DNA from: Ceratopteris richardii | Lineage: Eukaryota > Streptophyta > Polypodiopsida > Polypodiales > Pteridaceae | Assembly (NCBI GenBank): GCA_020310875.1 | Contig: CM035444.1 | Coordinates: 15,563,317-15,627,316, forward strand | Reading direction: 5' to 3' | Length of the DNA: 64,000 bases | Shown here: in pieces, positions 23,559-32,907 of the stretch | Position numbering within the stretch: the first letter of the stretch is position 1 | Layout: each line of letters begins with the position of its first letter | Notes under the pieces: model-generated | What the model saw: only the letters and a program-made list of their open reading frames with translations | What the model was told of the DNA's origin: nothing | Database searches by the model: none | Program-made: the position numbers and the translations under genes

Positions 23559-26500
23559 TTTCTTTTTTTTTTAATATAAAGGAAGTTCAGCATTAGCCTA
23601 CTCTCCCGGACTTGAATTAAATAAAGAAAAGTACAAGAGAAGGGGACTACTGCCCACGGGACCCCCCAAATCCCACAAAGCAGGGGAAGCTTTTACAAAG
23701 CTTAGATGGCATTACAAAGAAGGTTAATCACCCTCTCATCACCCTCATGTGGGGCCCACTTGGGTTTAAGCTTGTTATTGATCAAAAGCAGTACTTGATG
23801 ATGCTTGAAGGGGGGGGGGGGGGCATTTCTTACAGTTAACAATCCTTTTGCCAAGGAGGAACAACGATTTCTCAATTGACCATTCTTTGGGGGAGTCACC
23901 GAAGTTGAAAGCACATCTTTCCGGCCAGATCTTCCATAGGACCTCCCCTCTGATGGCATTCCAGAGAGTCACGGACCAGCCGATCATCGCTTCTTCCAGC
24001 AAGGCTTGCTTCGAGTTGAGATGTTTCTGAAGTCTAATTTTCTTTCCAACCGTCTCTTTGCAAAGTGTTCCATTCCTCGTATGAAATGTTGACGCAAGGG
24101 TCAATATCCTCGAAGTTGATCCAGCGGTTGGTGTCTTGTTTCCAGAGATGTTTCCATTTTTTGAAGCCTTTGTTCCATAACTTCTTGGCATTTTGAATGT
24201 TCCAAGATTCTAGACTCCGGATGCCATGGATCGGAAACCAGATAGATTCGTTTTGTCCGATACCGGCTGCCCACTTTCAGTCTTCACTTATTCTTGTGTA
24301 GCTTTTGACTTTATTCCAACTCTTCCATAGGGAGCACACGAGATTTGAGCCTTTCGGGAAGATGGGGATCAGGGAAAACAACAAGGTCAAGATGTTAAGA
24401 TTCTTCCAAATTGGGAGATCCTTGAGAGCCAACTCGTTCTTGTTTCTGAAGATCAACTTGGCCCACGAGGCCTCCCCATTGCACCAAGCCTTAATCATCC
24501 ATTTGGCTGCCAGTTTGTTAGCCATGCACCCAATGTCCAGGATACCAAGGCCTCCACTATCTCTATGGCTGGTGCAGATGGACCACTTGATTTTAGGCAC
24601 CCCCCTCCTATTGTGGTCGCTTGTCCAAAGGAAGTTTCTACAAATACTATCCAGCTTAGACAGATCTTGCTCTTTCAGTCTCCAACAAGAAAGGAAATAA
24701 ATGTTAGATGATAAGAGGAACGTGCTGATAACCATAGCACGACCAAGCAAGATTGATTTGCATACCTCTCCAATAGTTAAGCTTGTTTTCGAGTTTGGTC
24801 AGCACCCAGTTCCACCGTTGTTCCATATAGACACCAAACCCCAAGGGAATCCCAAGAAGCCGAAAGATTTGGCCCTGCGGAATGATTTGACAGCCATGAT
24901 CAATAACAAGGTCGGGCTGTGACCCAATAATAGCTCTAAAGGCGGTCTTAGAGTGGTTGATTGTGGATCCAGAGGCTTCACAAAAAGTAGCCAGACACCT
25001 CCAAAACGTCTCCAGGCTGGTACTATCATTGTGAACAAACGCGTTCATATCATCGGCAAAAAGTCTCATGGTGATCTGGTTGTGGTCATGAGGCAAACAG
25101 AGGCCTTTGATATTACCAGCTTCCACGTGATGCTCCACCAGCCTGCTAAGCCCTTTCGTGGCAATGGCAAAGAGAAGGGGAGCCAATGGGCACCCTTGTC
25201 TGATAGATCTTCTAAGTTTGATCACCTTCGAAAGTTTGCCATTAATGTTAATTTGGGTCGATGCATTTCTGAGAAGGGTCGCGATCATCTTGGTGAATTT
25301 CTGACTACATCCAAGATCTTGGAGTGACTGCAGAATATAGTCCCATTCCAACCTGTCGTAGGCTTTATCAAAGTCGATCTTGAGGAAGAACACATCTTGT
25401 TTAGACTCATTTGCAAAGTCAAGACCTTCCCAGATATCTATAATGGTTTCCAAAATTGATCTGTCTTTGATGAAACCTTTTTGGTCCTCGCTTAACCACG
25501 CTCTCAAGTGGCAAGAGATTTTGTTGGCAATGATCTTGTATTCTGTTTGGAGCATCGTAATAGGACGCCAGTTCTCTATTCTGTTCTTTTTCCCTTTTTT
25601 GTGTATTAACTTGATAATGCCATTGTTGAGACAAGATGGAAGCGCGCCAAACTTGAGCGCCTCTTGCCAGACCAGACGAAGAGGGGTGGCAACCACCAAC
25701 TTGAAGGATTTAAAGAACTCATTAGCGAGTCTGTCGGGTCTCGAGCTTTTGCCAAAATGGAGGGCATCAATGACCTCGATGATTTTTGCTTCAGAGATAG
25801 GGGCATGTAGCAGGGAATGAAGGTTGAGTGGTATCTTGTGGGGGGAAACTCTAGATATGGCTGCCATAGAGTCCCTTCTATGGTGGGAGAGGGGGTTCGA
25901 GGTCCCCAGGAGTCTCCTGAAGTGCCCTTCAATGATCCCAAAATTATCTTCTTCCGCATTGCATACATTGCCATTTAAGTCTAGCAATAAGGGGATCGAT
26001 TCTTTGTTATGTTTCCTTTTAAAGATACGACACATCTCTTTGGTGGGTTTTTCGGCTTTGCCAGCCCACCACTCCTTGAAGAAAATTTGCAAATTTTTCC
26101 TTTGTATTTCTTCCTCGTATCTTAGCAGTGCTTTGATTTTTCAAAGACCTTTCTGGGCTTGAGATTTTCCTTTGTTCACTTCCTCCTCGAGCCTCCAAAG
26201 TCTATGATATAGAGCTTCTCTACGAGCCCGCCACACAGTATCGAGCATCTTCCTAGATCTAATCATGATCTGTTGTGACTTATCGACCGCATTTCTCCAG
26301 CACTTGGTTGGGGACAAGCCGGAGGCGAATGCCTCCTTCCACACATCAGCAATTTCTTGATGGACGGAGGGGAGAGAGAAGACGGGCGCACTGGCATGGA
26401 ACCAAGGAGCCTTACGGATCTTGGTGAAAGGTTGGAAAGTGATAATGATCGGGTAGTGATCAGAGATGGTGAGGTCGGTGCATTGCGAGAGGGAAGGGTG

Positions 26501-27392
26501 GCCCCACTCATGAGTAAAACTCTGCAAAATGTAGCATCTATCAAGTCTAGCTTTTCTCAGGTCCTCGCCCCCTTGGAGATTTGACCAAGAAAAGCCATTC
26601 GAATCTTTGAATTCGACCAAATCCAAGTGTAGTTTGGTTTTCTCCCACGTTTCTTTCTCTCGACTATCGATGACCCTACCCTTGCCCATCCATCTGTCCA
26701 TAGGGTTCTCCACCATGTTGAAGTCACCACAAATAAGCACGTTGTGGGGGAGCCAGTCCAAGGATGCCCAAGTGTTCAGTCTCTCTAACTCCCCATTAAG
26801 GGCATACAAAGAAACTAAAGTAAAACAAAAAGGAGCACCAAAAGAAATAGCAATCCATCGATGGCATTCATCTTCAATGGAGTTCTCAAGCTTTTCAAAC
26901 CTGAATTGATTAATACCAATAACCGTTCCACCGGACCCCCGCTGGTGCGCCGTTGAAAACCAAACATGGGTCGAGGAGACATGTCTAAGCCGTTTCTGGA
27001 GGTCTTCTCCATCAATTTTAATATCTTGAATACATATAAATTCTGGGTTTAAGCTAATGTCGTGAAGCCATTGACCGATGATGGTCGCTCTTGAGGGTTC
27101 GGTTAGCCCTCTAGCATTTAATGAGATGATGATCATTGTCGTAGTGAGCCCTCTTTGCGGGAGGGAGCTTTGTCCTTTCTTTTCTTGGATTCATCTTTCT
27201 TTTTCACTGGGATCGGATCCCGATTTAGCAGTAGGTTCTTGTGTGGGCTTTTCCAGGATAACTCCATAGGTTGTTTTCCTTTGCGGTGTTGGAGAGAAAG
27301 CAACGGTCGATGGATCAAGCCAACCGCCGGAATTACGGTGCACACCGAGAGCTTGGGGCAAGCTCAAGTAGTCATAAAAACGCAATGAAGAT
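23559..27392 (-). mobile_element. L1-type LINE, 3' part (ORF1 end, ORF2, 3' end)
   Basis: Minus strand. A basic ORF1 C-terminus ends at 27,133, overlapping the start of ORF2. ORF2 has an apurinic-type endonuclease (27,136 to about 26,400: SLNARGL, CGDFNMVE, SDHYPII), reverse transcriptase (about 26,090-24,704: KIDFDKAYDRLEWDYI, QGCPLAPLLF, FADDMNAF) and a cysteine-bearing C-terminal region to about 23,775. An in-frame TGA (26,143-26,141) separates endonuclease and RT, a frame change falls near 24,750, and more stops occur after 24,277. A run of T at 23,562-23,572 on the plus strand is the poly(A) tail. This copy cannot be active. Confidence 0.92.
24704..27136 (-). pseudogene. LINE ORF2 (endonuclease and reverse transcriptase), interrupted
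   Basis: This is the main ORF2 frame. ATG at 27,136 follows the ORF1 stop within four bases, as usual for plant L1. The endonuclease nicks target DNA and the RT copies the LINE RNA from that nick; the RT active site reads FADD. One in-frame stop lies between the two domains. The reading continues in another frame from about 24,750 (GRAMVISTFLLS) for the rest of the RT and the zf-RVT-like region. It lies in the same orientation as the ORF1 pieces at 30,215-31,160 and 50,141-50,427. Confidence 0.9.
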
Positions 27393-29273
27393 TGTTATAT
27401 TCAGAAAAAAATAATCAGTTCCAGATCCAAACTTGTCCTATAGAGCTTTTGGTAATACTTCTGGTGATTCATAAATCAAACAAACTTGATCAATTAATCA
27501 TTCATCATCTGAACCAATTTAGAAATTTAGCGCTTCTATATGTTTATTAAAAAAAACAATCTTGTGCTTCTGCCAAATATAAGTTTGTGTTGAAAATTTG
27601 TTGAAAATTACACAATAAGACAAGCATAATATTTTTCATCAAATTTTAACCGACGAAGATATTTAGAAATAAAACTTTGAGCAACTCATCATAATTTATC
27701 AGCAAAATTAAGCAGTCGACTCTCTCATAAATATGAAAAATCTCCTAAACGTAATGCATATGCCTAAAGCCAAAAGTATATTGATCTTCGCAAAGTGAAT
27801 GTTTCAAGGAAAATCATTTCAGTATGATGAGATCATGACAACAAAAGAAAAGAAATTGCGCAAACGGTTCAATCATGTAAAAACAATATGAATTCGAACA
27901 TAGAAAATGAGTGAGCATCAAAGAATTATATCTCGATGGAACAGTAATCTGCAGGTAAAAGAAATAAATTTTGATCGCTTTCGTGATAGAATCTTGTTTC
28001 GTCAAAAGAAATAATTTTCGTGACTTACAACTCTGCATTCGGTAACATCTTACATGAATTGCATTTCATTGTTTTTATAAAAAAAACAACTTTTGAGTAT
28101 AACAACTCTGATAGAACTAATGCTAGTCAATTAGAAGTACCAAATCCTCGCGATTATGTACGTGATGATTCAAAGCGTAGTTTGATATCGGAATCAGTGA
28201 CAACTTAAACTCTTAATTTTGATTCGCTTGGAGCAACAGAGAAAGTTTAACAGAATAATTTATGACTTGGACGGAATATAATTCGAACACAACAGTTATA
28301 TGGAATGTATATCGATTCAGAGCATTCGAAGTGTTCGTATATGAGCCGACGCACATCGTTCATAAAATAGAAAAATCATCTAAACATGATACTAGCAAAA
28401 ATTAAATTCCGTACCTCTGTATATCAAAATGAAACATAGCTCTCCAATGTCATGCTTTTCAAAGTTGCGTACCTCTGATATGACTTCTTTGAGTTTATTC
28501 AATTCCGCATCCAAGTATGCTGGAATGACGGAGTCAAGATCGAAACCAAGAAATCTTCTTGCAGAATTTCCCTTCGCATCTCAGACTAGAATTGAACAAA
28601 ATGGAACCTTTTCGTTCAACGTTAAATCCTCAGATTAACCATCAGGGAACGGAATCGGACAACTTTACAACATCGAATGAACGCCTTTCCATTTTTGCAC
28701 CCCTCAATGGTCATCAATAACATGTAAAAAAAACTGTGATCTCCGTCTGAAATAACTGACGAGTGCCACTGATCTCCTCTCAAAATTTTCCGTGCGTGCA
28801 ATTAAATCCGTCATCAAAAGTTAGATTTCAGCAGAAATGATGAAGCGTCTGCTTAAATGATTACTCCAAATTGTCAAAAATACTCAGTGACAGTTCATCA
28901 GAAAAACGCAGACTAAACCTCATAAATACCAAACATATCGCGTATGTCACTGAATCGAGCGTAGAGTATTTCTCGGACATGGCAGAGTACAGCGATCCTC
29001 ATCTCCACAATCTCTCCGTCTGTGGAATCCTTCAGCTGCCTCCGTGATCAGCGTCCGCAACGTTGGTAACATCTTTGCTATTTGTAGCAATTAGAATATG
29101 CATACAGAATTCTGTACTTCCGTCAGCATCATCATCGCTCGTCTTTTCCTTCCACACATCTCTGATCAGCAGCACGAAGGGAGTCTCCTCCTCTTATCAC
29201 CGTTGATCATCAGCAGGCAAATTCTCCTCTGTTTTCTAGCGTATGTCCGAAGATGTGCCCAATAATTGCCTCC
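27393..29273. other. AT-rich stretch inside LINE ORF1
   Basis: No gene was recognised over 1.9 kb. Together with 29,274-30,214 it separates the ORF1 C-terminus from the upstream ORF1 part. So it is either an insertion or a rearranged host segment. Ends show no clear TIR, LTR or Helitron signature. Confidence 0.5.
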
Positions 29274-29622
29274 TCCTATGATCCCCGAAGAAAACTCTGC
29301 GATCACCAATATTGAAGAGCCGCCCCCCGCAAACAGATGCGTACCGAGACCCTGAGCTCCCTCCCAGAAGAGCCGCCCCCCGCAAACAGATGCGTACCGA
29401 GACCCTGAGCTCCCTCCTATGATCCCCGAAGAAAACTCTACGATCACCAATATTGAAGAGCCGCCCCCCGCAAACAGATGCGTACCGAGACCCTGAGCTC
29501 CCTCCAATATTGAAGAGCCGCCCCCCGCAAACAGATGCGTACCGAGACCCTGAGCCCCCGCAAACAGATGCGTACCGAGACCCTGAGCCCCCGCAAACAG
29601 ATGCGTACCGAGACCCTGTCGC
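29274..29622. repeat. GC-rich minisatellite
   Basis: Six copies of a core containing CGCAAACAGATGCGTACCGA (near 29,329, 29,380, 29,468, 29,526, 29,559 and 29,592). It is arranged partly as larger units that also include ATGATCCCCGAAGAAAACTC (29,278 and 29,419). Frames across it are by-products of the repeat. Confidence 0.95.
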
Positions 29623-29829
29623 CAGAAGTTGAACGCTCATCGTGAATTGCAGAGAATCAGCGCCATCCTTTTGGCAGACTTTAAACTCCATCCATTCTTT
29701 TTATTGCACTTTCTCTCTCTCCCTCTCTTTTTCATGTTGAAAGCGCTCCTATTTGTTACTTCGTAAAGCAAAGCCATGCATCCTTTCCATGCTTTTTTTC
29801 TTATGATTATTGATAAAGGCTTTAAATCT

Positions 29830-30130
29830 AGGAAAGGTAAGTTCACATGGCCTACGGGGTCACTTATGAAGGAACCTTTCAAAATGGTTGCTTACATAAG
29901 TTTGGTACATATAGAACCACTGATGGCGTTTTCTATTCTGAAAGCTAGATTATAAATGTGAAGCATGGTTCTCGAGAAGAACAATATGAGAATGGGCGCA
30001 AGGAATGGTAAAGATAACTCACATGGACACGACATATGCACATGGGCAGATATTGGATTTTATGTTGAAACTTGGAGTAAAGGTCTGAAGATGGGAAAGG
30101 AACATTTTATCCACCTGGAACAAAGCCATC
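29830..30130 (+). pseudogene. MORN-repeat fragment resembling plant PIP5K N-terminus (decayed)
   Basis: The plus strand reads TYEGTFQNGCLHKFGTY, then DGVFYSES-stop-IINVKHGS, then a second MORN-like stretch HGHDICTWADIGFYVETWSK and GLKMGK. MORN repeats follow the pattern YxGxWxxGxxHGxGxY, and plant phosphatidylinositol 4-phosphate 5-kinases have eight of them followed by a GLKDGKGTFYP-like end, which this copy resembles. At least two stops and frame changes are present. No kinase domain is seen. It lies antisense inside the LINE. Confidence 0.6.
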
Positions 30131-30214
30131 TCTACACATTAGACTTTTGTATGGTTTTACTATGAATAATGATGATAATGCTGCTTCTGGTAGTTGAAGA
30201 CATTTTATTGAACT

Positions 30215-31160
30215 TTGTTTTGATTTGAAGGAAGAGTAGGGATGAAAATCTCTACGACAGCGGGATACCTCCTGCTGGGAAGAACTGGACACCGTTTTCG
30301 ACACCGATTCCGGAATAGTTGATCGGATGATGGAACTTTCACTATCCATGTTATCTTCGTTATTAGTACCAAAGCCGTCTTCTTTGCTTGTAGTGTAACC
30401 CTCCTGGGAGGTTTCTTTATTGTCAGGGATCTCTAGGGCTTTGTCGTTGGTGTCCACCTCAAGTTGGTTCCCACCTGGGTAGTCGAACTCATTGATCTCC
30501 TTTTCTAGATTGCAATACAAGTTGTTGGAGGGGGTAACTGACATGTTGTTTCGCTCAGAAGTCGCCCTAGGGCTTCTTTTCCTTCTTCTTTTGACTTCGA
30601 TGAACCCGTCTGCATCAGCTTCTGGATTAAGGTGGCCCTTGACATCCTCTTCCTTCATCGAGTGAGTCAATGCCCCTTTGTTGTCTTGAGCGTTTCTGGG
30701 GGCCTCTTGATTTCGCTTTCTTTTTTGTCTCAAAGGGCAATCTTTAATCATGTGACCTTGTTGGCCACAACGAAAGCACGCGTTGGGAAGGTTTTTGTAA
30801 TTGATGTCTTGCTCCCATACATCCCCTTCGCCCAAGTCCACTTTGATCTTCGATGGAAGGGGCATGCTAAGGTCAGCCTCGACACAGATTTGAGGGTGCC
30901 ACTGAGCGTTGAACGGGTGTCTTTCACCTTCATAAATGAGACCACCAATGTCCTCGCGTGAGGCCAACGGCTTGCCGATAGGAGAAACAATGTCCCACAC
31001 GAAGTTGTACAAGAAGTACGGTAGGTTAGGGAGCTCAACCCAGAGAGGGTACTGAAGCGATATCAATTTTTTCGGAGTAAAATCAGGGGACCATCTGGAT
31101 AGGCACAGGGTCGCCTGGCCGAGTTGCCAGGTTCCAACACTTAGGGCTCGAAACGACATA
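30215..31160 (-). mobile_element. LINE ORF1, central part with CCHC knuckle
   Basis: Open on the minus strand. The DUF4283-like block (TWQLGQATLCLSRWSPDFTP, PLWVELPNLP) is followed by a zinc knuckle CFRCGQQGHMIKDC and a basic, acidic-mixed tail. This is the plant L1 ORF1 arrangement, an RNA-binding protein. The N-terminus is found at 50,141-50,427 on the far side of Gypsy-2. Read-through past about 30,215 enters the MORN segment and is not LINE. Confidence 0.85.
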
Positions 31161-31233
31161 TTCACCTCGCTCTGACTCTCTCCGCTGGCTTCCTTGTCTA
31201 GTCAGTCCTTGGGTGCCCATACTGCTCTCAACA
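31161..31233 (-). repeat. Gypsy-2 3' LTR remnant
   Basis: Matches 50,068-50,140 exactly or nearly so over 73 bases and is preceded on the minus strand by the purine tract GCGAGAGAGGGGGG. LINE ORF1 follows at once. Confidence 0.85.
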
Positions 31234-32133
31234 CCCCCCTCTCTCGCGTCTGTCCCTGACAGACCCTTGTTGCTGGGAGTGTTGGATGTAATATTCCACA
31301 ACCTGAGTGGCAAGCTTATGTTCTTGTATGTGTAGTCCTCTGGCCAAGTCTGTCATCATACGATCCCAATCAATTGGTCCTGGAATGTCCGGATGTGGCA
31401 GACGTAATTGATCTGCATGGATCGTTTGTTCTAGTGCGAATAGATGTAGCAAATGTGTGGGTCTGGGAATGAAAATTTCTGAATGATATTCCCAGAATCC
31501 CGTAGAGAACATTTCCTCAAATGTCTGCTTGAAGCATGCGGGTAAGTACTTTATTCGTGCATGCCAGGCAAAGATTATAGTGACTGAGGGAGTCTGGCTC
31601 ATGTCGTAGACTAAATCCTTGTTACCTTGAGAGAATCCAGGGGCAGAGATGTATGGAGCTTGTACCATCCGAAAGGTTTTGAAGACAATGGTCATGAGCT
31701 CGAATATTTTCATACACATTTCCGCTGCTATGTCGGGTACATTATTTAGACGTGTAGACCAGTGCCAAATTGTTGATATCATGTAGGCTATGATTGGGGT
31801 CCCTCGAGGTGGAGCAAAATATGGATAGTTAACCCAAGCCGAGCATTCTTTATTGTTGCGTACCTTGATTGCAAATGCTTGCCATGATCTGCGACGTACC
31901 ATTGGGCAATAACATGGATTATACTTGATATACAGTGGCATGGTTGCCCAGGTGCTCATCATCTCAGGGTAATCGGTTAGTAGACGTGCACACCAATTAG
32001 GCTGGAAGATCGAGCCAGCACGCGCATCTGTCGGTAAGTCCTCTGGCTCAAATTGAGTGGAAAATGTGGGCTCCTTCCCTGTATGTCTTTTAACTTCTGC
32101 ATTATAATCATGTAGCAAGACAAAATAAGGCAT
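31228..32133 (-). CDS. Gypsy-2 accessory frame C, 301 residues, unknown
   Basis: An open sense frame between integrase and the polypurine tract. Aromatic-rich and globular-looking (ARLLTDYPEMMSTWATMPLY, YISAPGFSQGNKDLVYDMSQ), with no obvious membrane anchor or signal peptide, so no support for an envelope protein. Large Tat-type elements are known to carry extra frames between integrase and 3' LTR; I cannot assign this one to a family. Confidence 0.7.
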   Translation of the reverse strand: MPYFVLLHDYNAEVKRHTGKEPTFSTQFEPEDLPTDARAGSIFQPNWCARLLTDYPEMMSTWATMPLYIKYNPCYCPMVRRRSWQAFAIKVRNNKECSAWVNYPYFAPPRGTPIIAYMISTIWHWSTRLNNVPDIAAEMCMKIFELMTIVFKTFRMVQAPYISAPGFSQGNKDLVYDMSQTPSVTIIFAWHARIKYLPACFKQTFEEMFSTGFWEYHSEIFIPRPTHLLHLFALEQTIHADQLRLPHPDIPGPIDWDRMMTDLARGLHIQEHKLATQVVEYYIQHSQQQGSVRDRRERGGC

Positions 32134-32178
32134 GTATTGCGACTCTGATGTTGTGATTAACCGTTGGTGGGATAGGTC

Positions 32179-32892
32179 CTAAAAGTAAGAAGACCGAAGG
32201 ATAGTTTCTTCCAGATTTGTGAGAGATTGCATTTGCACGGCAACACGATCATCATGTGTCTTACCGACTTTCTCGACCCTTTTGACCCAATTTGGAACTT
32301 GAATTTCTAAAGTGTCCTGTCCTTCCTCTGTAGTCCGACCACCGGGTATTGGCATCGGCTCGTACGGCTCTTCATAGCTGTCATCGACGGGGATTTCCAC
32401 TACTGTTTCAGGTTCTGGTTCTTCAGTGGGCGAGGGTGGCCTTTCATATGGTAAGAGGCGTGCTTGGAGTTCTGCCACCTGCTTACGGAGGGTCTCTAAT
32501 TCTTCTTTGGAATGTTGCAAGATTATCGGCTCCTGTTGAGCTGTGAGGGCACTGGCTATCTGTTTCTTTAGGTCTGCACATTCAGTCTCTAACTTTTTAT
32601 ATGACTCCAAGAAATTTGCATGCTCCTCAAGTAAGATACGAATGTCTTCCGATGGAACTACTCTATACTTGGTAGGGCTAATGGTTGCTCCTGCAGTTCC
32701 TTCCATAGCCGCTTCAAAGTTGTCTTGGTTTTTTTGCTGAAGCCTCTTGTTCTCTTCTAGTGATGCTGCCATATGCTTCCTTAATAACCCAAGGTTGCGT
32801 CTGAGTGTAGCATTAGATATCATTTGCGCTTGGAGCACTGTTTCTAGTTCCTTGACTGCTTGATCATCTACTGTCGATGTCTTTGATTCCAA
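32179..32892 (-). CDS. Gypsy-2 accessory frame B, 237 residues, coiled-coil
   Basis: Mostly heptad-rich helix (LRKHMAASLEENKRLQQKNQ and ETLRKQVAELQARLLPYE), then an acidic Pro-rich stretch and a basic end. A structural or oligomerising role is likely. It lies 16 bases after the end of frame A and 46 bases before frame C on the minus strand. Confidence 0.7.
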   Translation of the reverse strand: MESKTSTVDDQAVKELETVLQAQMISNATLRRNLGLLRKHMAASLEENKRLQQKNQDNFEAAMEGTAGATISPTKYRVVPSEDIRILLEEHANFLESYKKLETECADLKKQIASALTAQQEPIILQHSKEELETLRKQVAELQARLLPYERPPSPTEEPEPETVVEIPVDDSYEEPYEPMPIPGGRTTEEGQDTLEIQVPNWVKRVEKVGKTHDDRVAVQMQSLTNLEETILRSSYF

Positions 32893-32907
32893 TTCGGAGT
32901 GAGCCTG

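Noticed and set aside
29166-29691. Open frames of about 113 and 151 residues
   Set aside because: They are translations of the minisatellite at 29,274-29,622.
31161-31233. 73-bp match with 50,068-50,140 considered as a very long target-site duplication
   Set aside because: It starts TGTTGAG directly behind a polypurine tract at one end and forms the outer end of a full LTR at the other, so it is LTR sequence.
31228-32133. Accessory frame C considered as an envelope-like protein
   Set aside because: No signal peptide, membrane anchor or cleavage pattern is visible.
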